A stretch of DNA of 64,000 bases from CAJQQK01 sp963696075. Its GTDB lineage: Bacteria; Pseudomonadota; Alphaproteobacteria; Rhizobiales; Hyphomicrobiaceae. The notes under the pieces were generated by a model that worked only from the letters and a program-made list of their open reading frames with translations, was not told the DNA's origin and ran no database searches. Positions 26,447 to 35,579 of the stretch are shown here, one piece after another; within the stretch, counting starts at the first letter, position 1, and each line of letters begins with the position of its first letter. Both the position numbers and the translations under genes were made by a program. The DNA lies in contig CAVOJD010000020.1 of assembly GCA_963696075.1 (NCBI GenBank), positions 1 through 64,000 of the forward strand. The letters are read 5' to 3'.

Positions 26447-27541
26447 TCAAGCAGCTTCGGCATCACCGCTCTTGGCTGCTTCACTCGCAGCCTTTTCCTC
26501 TTCCGCAATGCGGCGGCCCTTGGCGCTCTTCGAGAGCACGTCGACAATCCGCTGCGTCGCCTGACGTTCATCGATCTCTGCAACGGCAGCCAGTTCGCGC
26601 GCCATCCGGTCCAGCGCAGCTTCATAAAGCTGACGCTCCGAATACGACTGTTCCGGCTGGCTCTCCGAACGATAGAGATCGCGCACAACTTCGGAGATCG
26701 CGATCAGATCGCCGGAGTTGATCTTGTTCTCATACTCCTGCGCCCGGCGGCTCCACATCGTCCGCTTGACCCGGGCACGACCCTTGAGCGTGCCCATGGC
26801 TTTATCGACGATGTTGTCCTCGGCGAGCTTCCGCATCGAATCGACCTTCGACGTCGGAACGCGCAGTGTCATCTTGTCCTTTTCGAACGTAATGACGAAA
26901 AGTTCGAGCGACATGCCTGCGATTTCCTGCTCTTCGATCGCGATGATCTGCCCGACGCCATGCGCCGGGTAGACGACATACTCGTGAAGCTTGAAATCAT
27001 GCTGCACAGCGGCCGGCTTCTTCGCCTCGACTGCAGGCGCACTGGCAACCGGTTCCGACGAACGCTTCGCCGTTGACGGGCCCGCAGCCGCAACGGCCTT
27101 GGTCGCACGCGCAGCCTTGCTCGGTGCCTCAGCGGTTTTCTGAGCTGCCACTTTCTTCGCAGCCGCTGCAATTTTCGCCCGCATCGTTCCGCTAGACTTC
27201 GGCGCTGTCTTAGCCTTGGCCGTGGTCGTCGGCTTCGCCGCGGCCTTCTTGGCAGCAGGCTTGGCGGCGGTGCGCTGCACGGACTTCTTCGCAGGAGCCG
27301 GGCTGGCTGACGTCGTAACGCGCTTCTTCGCCGGAGCCTTCGGCACTGCTTTCGTCGGCGCTGCCTTCTTGGCGGCCGGCTTTGCGGTGGTTTTCGTCGC
27401 TGCTGCTTTCGTCTTCGCTTGAGGTTTCGTGGCTGCCTTCTTCGTCGCGGTCGTTTTGGTGCGGGCTGCGGCGGTTTTTTGGACCTCTTTGGCTTTCTTT
27501 GACGCTACCGAACTGACTGAGACCTTTTTCTTCTGAGCCAT
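26447..27541 (-). CDS. CarD-family transcription regulator with histone H1-like N-terminal tail
   Basis: 364 residues. The CarD/TRCF RNA-polymerase-interacting domain begins near 181 (FKLHEYVVYPAHGVGQIIAIEEQEI) and is followed by the helical DNA-binding domain (MWSRRAQEYENKINSGDLIAI...ERQLYEAALDRMARELA). CarD proteins bind the polymerase beta subunit and stabilise open promoter complexes. Most are 160-200 residues. Here the first 175 residues are almost wholly Ala, Lys, Thr, Pro and Ser with repeated KKAA/KPAAK motifs, like histone H1 tails. The ATG at 27541 is the only sensible start, and the tail is in frame throughout. Confidence 0.92.
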   Translation of the reverse strand: MAQKKKVSVSSVASKKAKEVQKTAAARTKTTATKKAATKPQAKTKAAATKTTAKPAAKKAAPTKAVPKAPAKKRVTTSASPAPAKKSVQRTAAKPAAKKAAAKPTTTAKAKTAPKSSGTMRAKIAAAAKKVAAQKTAEAPSKAARATKAVAAAGPSTAKRSSEPVASAPAVEAKKPAAVQHDFKLHEYVVYPAHGVGQIIAIEEQEIAGMSLELFVITFEKDKMTLRVPTSKVDSMRKLAEDNIVDKAMGTLKGRARVKRTMWSRRAQEYENKINSGDLIAISEVVRDLYRSESQPEQSYSERQLYEAALDRMARELAAVAEIDERQATQRIVDVLSKSAKGRRIAEEEKAASEAAKSGDAEAA

Positions 27542-27987
27542 ATAATCCGTCTCACTTTCTCGTGCTACGCGACGCGACCGGACAACACGCTACCCGGCGA
27601 CCGTCGACCACTCTCTCAAAAATCGAGTAGCCAATCTCCGTTATGTGGCACGCGCACCGCGCATGCCGTTGACGCCCCCAGCTGAACCGGCCCCTGAGTC
27701 AACTTTGCCGGCACAATAAAGCGCCGGCTTCGTCATCTTCAACGTCCGGTTGTATGGCATCAATGCTGACTGAGAATTTTTCTCCCACGACGGACGAATG
27801 CACTCAGCGTGCACGAAACCGAAGGGTTCTTGGTTTGTTCAGCCTAGCCAGTATTTGTACTCTAACACAATCTTCAGGAAAATAGAAGGGCTCCGTGCGA
27901 AATCGCACGCGTCATCTGCCGTTCACCTTAAAAAGTGGAATTATGCTAAAAGTGCGGATCGGCTGGAAACGATGCTTTTGAGCGTGA
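27542..27987. other. 446-bp intergenic stretch between carD and fdxA
   Basis: No open frame with a recognisable product. It must contain the leftward carD promoter and the 3' end of the fdxA transcript. A/T-rich patches near 27770-27790 and 27860-27960 are the only visible feature. Confidence 0.4.
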
Positions 27988-28326
27988 TCAATCTCCCTCG
28001 CCGGGTTCGGCGGAGAAATATTTCTCGAACTTCCCCTTCTCGTCACGGTATTTGTCCGCGTCCGCCGGTTGGTCCTTCTTGGCCGTGATATTCGGCCATT
28101 TATCGGCATAGTCGCGGTTTACCTCGAGCCATTTCTCGATCCCGGGCTCTGTATCCGGCTGGATGGCATCGACCGGACACTCCGGCTCGCACACACCACA
28201 ATCGATGCACTCGTCGGGATGGATGACGAGCATATTCTCCCCTTCGTAGAAACAATCCACGGGGCAGACTTCGACGCAGTCGGTGAATTTACACTTGATG
28301 CAGTTTTCGTTGACGATGAACGTCAT
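27988..28326 (-). CDS. fdxA: 7Fe ferredoxin FdxA
   Basis: 112 residues. The N-terminus has the Cys pattern of the 3Fe-4S/4Fe-4S ferredoxins: CIKCKFTDCVEVCPVDCF and CIDCGVCEPECPVDAI. The C-terminal extension KWLEVNRDYADKWPNIT is characteristic of FdxA in proteobacteria. It carries electrons in the cytoplasm; partners are not visible here. It lies downstream of, and in the same direction as, the S4-domain and helicase genes, 184 bases away, a common order in this bacterial order. Confidence 0.95.
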   Translation of the reverse strand: MTFIVNENCIKCKFTDCVEVCPVDCFYEGENMLVIHPDECIDCGVCEPECPVDAIQPDTEPGIEKWLEVNRDYADKWPNITAKKDQPADADKYRDEKGKFEKYFSAEPGEGD

Positions 28327-28510
28327 GGGTCAGTTAACCATCCTCAGCCAGGAAATTTCGATCGCGATCTCCGTTCAGCGTTTACGAGCGTCGCGGGCGA
28401 GGTGCACCCTGACAGGTTGTCGCAAGCTGAATCCGGCAAGAACGCGTGCTTTTCACCTCGAAGGATACTGCGACTGTTGCTGACCGCGCAATCTGCAATT
28501 CAACCTCACC

Positions 28511-29008
28511 TCAGCTTTCATCAAGCTGCGACCTGAAGCGTTCAATGGCCCGCCGTTCCCGTTTCGTCGGCCGCCCGCCCCCGTCAACCACGGCGCCTTG
28601 CCCCGCAGCATAATCAACAGCCGAAGGGTCCGCCCCATGTGCTGGGCCACCCGACGCCTGCCCGCCAGGCAGCGGCACAATCTCCTCGTAGAGCAAGCGC
28701 GCTTCGCTTGCAGGCCCTCGCCGCGACCCGGTCCCCTCGATTTTGAGCACCCGCACCCCGCGCGCAACCGAGACCGTGACGACATCTCCAACCCGCACGC
28801 CATGCGCCGGCTTGGAGATCTTCTGGCGGTTGACCCGTACCTTGCCGTCACTGACCAGTCCGCTCGCAAGCGTTCGCGTCTTGGCCACCCGCGCAAACCA
28901 CAACCACTTGTCGAGCCGCTGGGCGCCGGCATCGCTTTCAGGGCTGCCACCCGATCCGTCAGGCCGACGCGCCATCGTTACACCCGATCTCGACTGCAAG
29001 CGTCCCAT
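28511..29008 (-). CDS. S4-domain RNA-binding protein (HslR/Hsp15-like)
   Basis: 165 residues, or 154 from an inner ATG at 28975. The S4 domain is clear: RLDKWLWFARVAKTRTLASGLVSDGKVRVNRQKI...GDVVTVSV. Such proteins (E. coli Hsp15) bind free 50S subunits carrying nascent chains. The C-terminal tail is basic and ends GGRPTKRERRAIERFR. The gene follows the helicase by 14 bases, so the two should be co-transcribed. Confidence 0.88.
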   Translation of the reverse strand: MGRLQSRSGVTMARRPDGSGGSPESDAGAQRLDKWLWFARVAKTRTLASGLVSDGKVRVNRQKISKPAHGVRVGDVVTVSVARGVRVLKIEGTGSRRGPASEARLLYEEIVPLPGGQASGGPAHGADPSAVDYAAGQGAVVDGGGRPTKRERRAIERFRSQLDES

Positions 29009-29022
29009 ATGGCGCCAACCCG

Positions 29023-32000
29023 TCAGCCATCACGACCCTTATTCAGGCTTTCCTTGAGCGCACTCAGTTTGGCGAAAGGCGAATCGGGATCGATGCCCTT
29101 CTGCCGCGCTGGCGCAGAACTGTGAACATTCGACGCCCGCCGCCCATCGCGGCGTCCATCGTCGCGCCGCCCATCATCGCGTCGTTTGTTCTTGCCCCTC
29201 GGTTTGCCGCCCGCCCGCTGCTCACCGCTCTTCTCGCCGCCGGCTTGACGCCGCCCGCCGTCTTGCGGCCGCCGCCCCCGACCATCGCCGGCAGCCCGCT
29301 GCGCGCCCCCGGCCTCATCGCCGTCGCGCTGGCCATCACCCTGTCGGCCTCGGCCCCGACCGCGCCGCGCGCCGCCCTCGTGACGCCGCCGCGGCCGCCA
29401 GACCTCGATCACAACAACCTCGGCCGTTTCCGCAGACGCCGCCGCCTCGCCAGCCTCACCAGACCCAGCTTCGCCATCCGCCGACGAACTGGCCGCAGCC
29501 TCTCCCGCACCGCTCTGTGCATCAAATGCCGGCGCATCGCCCGTTGCGGCCGCATCTGCACCAGCGCCAGCGCCATCGTGGTCCGCAGCCGCCGGTTCGT
29601 CCGGCGTCGCAGTTCCCGCGACAGCTTCCGCCGCCGCGACACCTTGAGAGACATCAGGAGCAGCGACTTGCGGCTCCGGTTCGGCTGCGCCGGCATCACC
29701 CGCCGCCGCCGTAACGGCTGTCTCGGTCTCAGTCTCGGTCTCTGACCCCGAATCTGGCTCTGGCGCCACGGCCACAGCGGCCTGGGCCCCATCAGACTCT
29801 TGCACGGACGCTTCTGCCGCTTCCGCCGCGACAGGAGCCCCCGCTTCCCCGTCAGACGCTGCCGGCTCGCCCGCAGCTTTATCTGGCGCGCCATCCGCAA
29901 CCGCATCCGGCGTCGCCTCGGCGGCAGCCGGCGCCACCGGCTTCACCTCGCGCTTCGTCGACCGGAACCCAAGTGCCGTCAGCACCTGCCCGAGTTCCTC
30001 CGTCGAACATCCAAGGATCGACATCATCTCAGGAATGACCGTGAAACCACCGTCACCGGTCGAGCCCTTGGGCGGCGTATCGCCCGCCTCCTTGGCGCGC
30101 CATCCGAGCAGCGGGCGAATGAGATCGGCAAGCCGCTCCAGCATGTCGATGCGCACCGCCCGCGGGCCGCACAAGTGGAACCCGTATGCGCGATAGAATT
30201 CGGCTGGAACACCTTCCGCCGTCGCAGCTGACGTCAGCCCTGGCCGCGGCGCTTCGGGCGGATTTAACGGATCGATGCCGTGGTCCTTGCCATATCTGAG
30301 ACACCAAAGCGTCAGCAGCAGATCCGCCGCAGCCGGCTTCAACAGCGCTGGAAAGAAGATGTTGAACGCCCCGAACCGCACGCCATACCGCCGGAGCTGT
30401 GCGCGCGAATTCTGATCGAGCGATTTGAGCTCCTCGGCAACCTCGTCACGCTTCAAGACGCCGAGGTTCTCGCGCAGGCGAAACGCGATGCCCCGCCCGA
30501 GCCCATCAACATCCTCTGCTGTCGCAATATCAACCAGCGGCTTCAGCCGCTCCGCGATCGCCTGCGTCACCCAGTCCTGGCAGCGCTGCAGCACCCGCTC
30601 ACGGTCGGCGCCTTGCAGCGACTCGTCCGCGATCAGCGACACTTGCGGCTTGAGCGGATCATCACTCGCCTCGAGCTGCGCGATGTCATCGCCCCGCCAA
30701 CTGAGCCGGCCATCCCGCGAGAGCGAGAACACCTCTGCCTTCGCCGCCACGACGCGCCGCGCCCGCATCGACATTTCCCGCGCCAGCACCTGACCTGCCG
30801 CATTCCGCGTCGCCCGCCCCTCAAGCCCTTCCGCCTGGGAGTCGGGAATGTAGCGAAACCCTTTCAGGCTTCCAACGAAGTGGTTCTCGACATGGATCGA
30901 ACCGTCTTCGCCGATTTCGGCTGCAAGGTGCTGATTGTCCTTCATGCCCTTCATCAGCGCACTGGCCCGGGCATCCACGAACCGTTGTGTCAGGCAGGCA
31001 TGCAGCGCATCCGACAGATTGTCTTCAATTTCGCGCGTGCGCCCTTGCCAGTGTTCCGGGTCGGCCAGCCAATCCGGCCGCGCGGCAACAAACGTCCACG
31101 TCCGGATATGCGCAAGACGGTTCGACAGCGTGTCGATATCCCCATCCGTCCGCGCCGCAAATTCAACCTGTCCCTTGAACCAGTCCTCGTCGATCCGCCC
31201 GCTGCTGCTCTTCAGGAATTTGAACACGTTGGCGACAAGCTCGGCATGGTTCTGCGAGGAAATCTTCCTGTAGTCAGGGATCTGGCACACGTCCCAGAGC
31301 TTTTCGACATCCTGCGGCGAGCGCACCAGTTCGACGACCTCCTGGTCCCGCGAGACCGCCTCCAGCGCATCGAGATCATCGCTCGAGCGCGCGCGCATCA
31401 ACCGCCGATTGTCCGGCAGCGCCATCAGGCTCTGGCGCAGGGCCTCGACATTCGAGAAATCGAGCGCACGCGCACGCCACTGCAACGTCTTGATTGCCTC
31501 GAACTCATGGTTCTCGAGCCGGTCGACCAGTTCCTGTTCCAGCGGCTCTGCATCCCCCGTCACCCCGAAGGTGCCGTCGTTCATATGCCGTCCCGCACGC
31601 CCGGCGATCTGCGCGAGTTCCGCCGGCATCAGATTGCGGAACTTGGTGCCATCGAATTTTCTGAGGCTCGAAAACGCGACATGATCGACATCGAGATTGA
31701 GCCCCATCCCGATCGCATCGGTTGCAACCATGAAGTCGACGTCGCCCGATTGATAGAGCGCGACCTGCGCGTTGCGCGTCCGCGGCGATAGCGCACCGAG
31801 AACAACCGCCGCCCCCCCGCGCTGCTGCCGGATCAATTCCGCGATTTTGTAGACCTCAGCCGCCGAGAACGCCACGATCGCCGAGCGCGCCGGCAGTCGC
31901 GTGATCTTCTTCTGCCCCGAGTAGGTCAGCTTCGAAAGCCGCGGCCGCGATATGAAATTCGCGCCGGACACGATATCTCCGATCGCCTCGCGCATCGTCG

Positions 32001-32394
32001 AAGCGCCGAGCACCAATGTCTCGAGCTGGCCGCGCGCATGCAACAACCGGTCCGTGAAGACGTGCCCCCGCTCCGGGTCGGCGGCAAGCTGGATCTCGTC
32101 GATCGCGAGAAAATCAACCGTCACGTCCTGCGGCATCGCCTCGACGGTGCAGACCCAGTAACGCGCACCTTCCGGCTTGATTTTCTCCTCGCCCGTAATC
32201 AGGGCAACCTTGTCAGGCCCGACCCGCACGGAGATCCGGTCGTAGATCTCGCGCGCGAGCAGCCTCAGCGGCAAACCGATCATGCCGGACTGGTGGCCGA
32301 GCATGCGCTCGATGGCGAGATGTGTCTTGCCGGTATTGGTAGGACCGAGCACCGCGGTCAACTGGCGGATGCGGGTCATATTGTCGACGCCCAT
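29023..32394 (-). CDS. SUV3-type superfamily 2 RNA helicase with long disordered tail
   Basis: 1123 residues. Walker A is GPTNTGKT (17-24), motif II is DEIQ (99-102) and motif VI is QIAGRAGRH (262-270), matching the mitochondrial SUV3 helicase group, of which alphaproteobacteria carry a homologue. The middle region to about 790 is a conserved extension. From about 800 the chain is low-complexity: an Ala/Glu/Asp-rich stretch, then a basic end rich in Arg and Gly (RRGRGRGRQGDGQRDGDEA; DDGRRDDGRRDGRR) that could bind RNA. It probably acts in RNA turnover or ribosome metabolism. It is first in a set with the S4 protein and FdxA. Confidence 0.92.
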   Translation of the reverse strand: MGVDNMTRIRQLTAVLGPTNTGKTHLAIERMLGHQSGMIGLPLRLLAREIYDRISVRVGPDKVALITGEEKIKPEGARYWVCTVEAMPQDVTVDFLAIDEIQLAADPERGHVFTDRLLHARGQLETLVLGASTMREAIGDIVSGANFISRPRLSKLTYSGQKKITRLPARSAIVAFSAAEVYKIAELIRQQRGGAAVVLGALSPRTRNAQVALYQSGDVDFMVATDAIGMGLNLDVDHVAFSSLRKFDGTKFRNLMPAELAQIAGRAGRHMNDGTFGVTGDAEPLEQELVDRLENHEFEAIKTLQWRARALDFSNVEALRQSLMALPDNRRLMRARSSDDLDALEAVSRDQEVVELVRSPQDVEKLWDVCQIPDYRKISSQNHAELVANVFKFLKSSSGRIDEDWFKGQVEFAARTDGDIDTLSNRLAHIRTWTFVAARPDWLADPEHWQGRTREIEDNLSDALHACLTQRFVDARASALMKGMKDNQHLAAEIGEDGSIHVENHFVGSLKGFRYIPDSQAEGLEGRATRNAAGQVLAREMSMRARRVVAAKAEVFSLSRDGRLSWRGDDIAQLEASDDPLKPQVSLIADESLQGADRERVLQRCQDWVTQAIAERLKPLVDIATAEDVDGLGRGIAFRLRENLGVLKRDEVAEELKSLDQNSRAQLRRYGVRFGAFNIFFPALLKPAAADLLLTLWCLRYGKDHGIDPLNPPEAPRPGLTSAATAEGVPAEFYRAYGFHLCGPRAVRIDMLERLADLIRPLLGWRAKEAGDTPPKGSTGDGGFTVIPEMMSILGCSTEELGQVLTALGFRSTKREVKPVAPAAAEATPDAVADGAPDKAAGEPAASDGEAGAPVAAEAAEASVQESDGAQAAVAVAPEPDSGSETETETETAVTAAAGDAGAAEPEPQVAAPDVSQGVAAAEAVAGTATPDEPAAADHDGAGAGADAAATGDAPAFDAQSGAGEAAASSSADGEAGSGEAGEAAASAETAEVVVIEVWRPRRRHEGGARRGRGRGRQGDGQRDGDEAGGAQRAAGDGRGRRPQDGGRRQAGGEKSGEQRAGGKPRGKNKRRDDGRRDDGRRDGRRASNVHSSAPARQKGIDPDSPFAKLSALKESLNKGRDG

Positions 32395-32541
32395 GTGTCA
32401 GGAACTCTCCGGGGATGAGATGCGATCCTGGCATCGCAGACCCAGCGCGATATATCAAGTCTCACGCCAACATGGCCCATCGGCCGAAACTGCCATGATC
32501 CTGCCCAGGCGCGCCACGCAACCGGCCCGTTTCGACCCCGG

Positions 32542-33393
32542 TCAATGGCGCAGCGCGATGCGCTGGCGCCGCCCGTCGACGATCTCGACGCGCCGCGACG
32601 CAATCGCGACCGTCCCATAGCCCGTCGGCACTGTGATCAGATACGGCACGAAAAGATCGGCATCCGGAACCGGCCTCAAAACCACTTCGATATTCCGGTT
32701 ATTGGCCATTTCAGTCATCGATTTACTGGGCTTGTGGCCTGCAATCGGCGTGAACCGGACCCGGCACACCGCACCGAGCCGCGGCTGCCCGCTGTTGCCC
32801 CGCTCCTCGATCCGCCGCTGCCCCTTCGCCTCCAGCGCAAGCTTGAAGCGCATGCGCCCCTCGAACACATCGACACTGCCCTGGCAGGGATTGCGTTTGG
32901 CCCCAAGCGTCATCGCCATGATGGCGCTCATCGGGTCCATCACATTTTTGAGATGCTCCGGCTTGATCGCGACCCGCTTGGACGATTCCTTGAGCGGTGG
33001 CCGATTGGCGAGTTCAGCCACATCGCCGCGCGCAAAACGGATTGCGCTGCGAAACGCCTTCCGGTTGGAGCGATAGTTGAACTCGAACGCCTCCGGCGAC
33101 AGTGTCTTACGGATATTGCCGCGCGATACGGAGCGACTGGTCCATTTGAAGGCGCCAAACAGCAATTTAATGCTCGTCGCGCTGTTGATCGTGTAGCTGC
33201 CGCCATCGATCTTGGAATCAAACGTGAAGTCGCCGATGCTCACCCCGGCATAACTGACCTCATAGTTCGCCTTCACCGACCGCGCATCCTGTGCAGCCGC
33301 ACTCAGGCTGCCCAATCCGCTCAAGCCAGCAATCGCCACCACAACGGTCAGCTGCGTGCGATACCCCGGCCTGTCAAAACTGTCGCTCGTCAT
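32542..33393 (-). CDS. DUF3108-type exported protein
   Basis: 283 residues. An N-terminal signal (VVVAIAGLSGLGSLSAAAQ) is followed by the DUF3108 pattern: ANYEVSYAGVSIGDFTFDSKIDGGSYTI, SVSRGNIRKTLSPEAFEFNYR and the MDPMSAIMAM centre, closing with GQRRIEERGN and a strand-rich end. A periplasmic beta-barrel or lipocalin-like fold is likely; function is not known. The gene stands 147 bases upstream of the helicase on the same strand. Confidence 0.82.
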   Translation of the reverse strand: MTSDSFDRPGYRTQLTVVVAIAGLSGLGSLSAAAQDARSVKANYEVSYAGVSIGDFTFDSKIDGGSYTINSATSIKLLFGAFKWTSRSVSRGNIRKTLSPEAFEFNYRSNRKAFRSAIRFARGDVAELANRPPLKESSKRVAIKPEHLKNVMDPMSAIMAMTLGAKRNPCQGSVDVFEGRMRFKLALEAKGQRRIEERGNSGQPRLGAVCRVRFTPIAGHKPSKSMTEMANNRNIEVVLRPVPDADLFVPYLITVPTGYGTVAIASRRVEIVDGRRQRIALRH

Positions 33394-33713
33394 TCTTGTG
33401 CCCCCGACGCCTCGCCGGCGATCCCGGCCGGCCCAATCGATCCCAGAACTCGATTACAGAACTCGATCCTTGCGCTCAAATCACGAGCTTGTGCCAATTT
33501 CCACGCCCCAGCCTCAGTGATTTTGGGCCGGTGGAGCGCCCGCACGCCCCCGCCGAACCGCCCGCACCATTCCGTAAACACTATGTCGCCATTATGGTAG
33601 ATCACAGGTTGCATCACCTCCGACCATCACCCGGTCCCCAGATTTCTGGTCCTGCTCGGCTCGAATACGCCCCGCCACGACCAAAAAATGCCCCTCTTGA
33701 GCCCCCCGAAGAC

Positions 33714-33743
33714 TTGACGCCGGCCGCGGAACGCCCCTATACG
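33714..33743 (+). promoter_or_regulatory. sigma-70-like promoter for rpmB
   Basis: TTGACG (33714-33719) and TATACG (33738-33743) are separated by 18 bases and point to rpmB, whose start codon lies 120 bases downstream. Good match to the housekeeping consensus; inferred from sequence only. Confidence 0.6.
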
Positions 33744-33863
33744 ATGGCCTTAGCAACGTAACAGGCGGCGTCATGCCGCTTGAATGCGTTGTCCTTTCCC
33801 GATATCGAACCCGGACACAGGGTGCGAGCGCGCTCAACGCGGCGCTCCCCAGGAGTATTTTTG

Positions 33864-34190
33864 ATGACCAGGAAGTGCGAACTGACCGGCAAATTGCCGA
33901 TGTCCGGCCAGATCCGGTCCCACGCCGAGAACAAGACCAAGCGCGTGTTCCGTCCGAACCTGTGCCAGGTCACCTTGATGAGCGAGATCCTGAACCGCTC
34001 GTACCGCCTCAAGGTCTCGGCCCACGCCTTGAAAACCGTCGAGCATCGCGGCGGCCTTGATGCCTTCCTCATGAAGGCCCGCAAGGACACGCTCTCGCCG
34101 CGCGTGCAGAAGATCAAGCGCGATGTCGCGAAAGCCAAGGACGAGCAGGCGGCAGCAGCACCCGCTGCGGCAGAACCCGCCTCAGCTTGA
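33864..34190 (+). CDS. rpmB: 50S ribosomal protein L28
   Basis: 108 residues from ATG 33864, behind AGGAG. The start MTRKCELTGKLPMSGQIRSH and the block KTKRVFRPNLCQVTL are diagnostic for L28 of alphaproteobacteria, where the protein is longer than the 78 residues of E. coli. The C-terminus ends in an Ala/Glu-rich tail. An in-frame start at 33780 would add unrelated residues. Its stop overlaps by 9 bases the stop of the convergent phytase-esterase-like gene. Confidence 0.96.
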   Translation: MTRKCELTGKLPMSGQIRSHAENKTKRVFRPNLCQVTLMSEILNRSYRLKVSAHALKTVEHRGGLDAFLMKARKDTLSPRVQKIKRDVAKAKDEQAAAAPAAAEPASA

Positions 34191-35306
34191 ATCTTTTGAG
34201 GCCTTCACAGGCTTCTTGTCCGGGATCGCCTCGAACTGCAGCAGCAACGTGCGCTGCAGGAAGCCGTTGAAGTTGTTGTCCGAGATCATCGTCAGGATCA
34301 ACCGCCCGCGCGTGTCACGATGCACCGCGAGCCCTTCCATATTGTCGATCTCATGACGCATGTCCGCGCGCAGTAGAACGCGCCCATCAAGCACGGCCCC
34401 CGGCTTGATATCATACCCCTCGATGCGCCGGACCCGCATCTTCACCCCTTCAGACCACCTGAACCGGCGCTCGAGCACATAAAGCTCGCCGCCGGGCCCG
34501 AATGCGATATCCGTGACGTCGAACCCCTCGACATCGGTGAGCGCGATCGCCTGTGGTTTGCCCTTGATCCAAAGCCAGCCCCGGTGATGGCCGTTCGGGT
34601 CAATCGAACGCTCGGCGAATGCAAGCACGCTCTTTTTGTATTTGCCACCCTCCGGCACCAGGGCAACGGCCTCGAAGCCCTTGTTGGATGGCAGCCGGCG
34701 CGGCGGCCTCAGATACCCGACCGGCGCCTTCAGTTCCCCATCGACGATGTCGAACGTCCCGATCCGCTGATTGCGCTCGAAGGCAACCAGCGCCTGGCCC
34801 GCCTTCAGTGTCCCCTTGATTAGCCGCAGAGCTTCCGCGTCCCGGTCCTCGATACGTTCCAACTGGCGGCCACGCAGCGCGAGTAGCGGCCCGATCCGCG
34901 CACGAACAAGCCCCGCCGGCACCCCGCGCGCCGAAACCAGCTCTGCTCTCATCCACGTGCCGGCATCCGACACCGCCAGCAAGGATTTGCCGTCCGGCGA
35001 CAATTCGAGCCCCGAATATCCACCGAACGCCTTGTCTCTTCCGTCGAGAACCAGCCCCCCGATAAACCGCAGGCTGCCAAAAACCTCTGTCTCATCGCCG
35101 GATTTGAGAAATCGGCGCACGGGCCGCGCTGTCACCTCGACATCACGCACCGCCGCACCGCTATCGTCCGGCTTCTGTGAAGCTGCCGCTGCGGCCGCAA
35201 AAATCACAAGCACCCCGCCCGCGATCAGCCCGCCGCGGCGCCAGCCCGACCGCGGCCACAGCCACCTTTTGACACGGGACCTCAGTTCCAAAATACTTGT
35301 CCCCAT
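34182..35306 (-). CDS. esterase-like-activity-of-phytase family protein
   Basis: From ATG 35306, 374 residues; a frame open to 35417 is likely untranslated. A basic N-terminus and one hydrophobic helix (GGLIAGGVLVIFAAAAAAS) suggest export or anchoring. The rest fits the beta-propeller called esterase-like activity of phytase: GSLRFIGGLVLDGRDKAFGGYSGLELSPDG, AVSDAG, NKGFEAVALVPEGG and DNMEGLAVH...LTMISDNNF. No catalytic residues can be assigned. It is last in the apparent J-domain-cobS-cobT direction of transcription. Confidence 0.8.
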   Translation of the reverse strand: MGTSILELRSRVKRWLWPRSGWRRGGLIAGGVLVIFAAAAAASQKPDDSGAAVRDVEVTARPVRRFLKSGDETEVFGSLRFIGGLVLDGRDKAFGGYSGLELSPDGKSLLAVSDAGTWMRAELVSARGVPAGLVRARIGPLLALRGRQLERIEDRDAEALRLIKGTLKAGQALVAFERNQRIGTFDIVDGELKAPVGYLRPPRRLPSNKGFEAVALVPEGGKYKKSVLAFAERSIDPNGHHRGWLWIKGKPQAIALTDVEGFDVTDIAFGPGGELYVLERRFRWSEGVKMRVRRIEGYDIKPGAVLDGRVLLRADMRHEIDNMEGLAVHRDTRGRLILTMISDNNFNGFLQRTLLLQFEAIPDKKPVKASKDSS

Positions 35307-35579
35307 CACGAAAGGCCTGAATTGTCCCAATAGGCTTGAAATCGAAGGCCAGGTGCCGGGCGATCGGCAATCAACGGTCGCCCCACGTATGCCCTTGCGC
35401 GAATAATCTCGCAACAACCCGACGTAATTTGGCCTGACGCGATTGGGGTCCGGCAGGATTTGGCCCGGGCTGGATTTGGCCAGGCTGATTTGGCCAGGTT
35501 GATTTGGAAAGCCAACACCGAAGCCCTTGGCACCGGACCAATGCCCGCACCGATAATCTGCCAGGACAATCTGCCCCGG

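Noticed and set aside
28334..28341. TTAACCAT upstream of fdxA as a CtrA half-site
   Set aside because: Single short motif within 10 bases of the fdxA start codon, with no partner TTAA at seven bases; chance is likely.
30280..31791. 503-codon open frame opposite the SUV3-like helicase
   Set aside because: Antisense to conserved helicase motifs; Arg/Pro-rich with no domain.
33390..33617. 75-codon frame overlapping the DUF3108 start
   Set aside because: Its GTG has a GGAG directly next to it, too close to act as a ribosome site, and the product shows no pattern.
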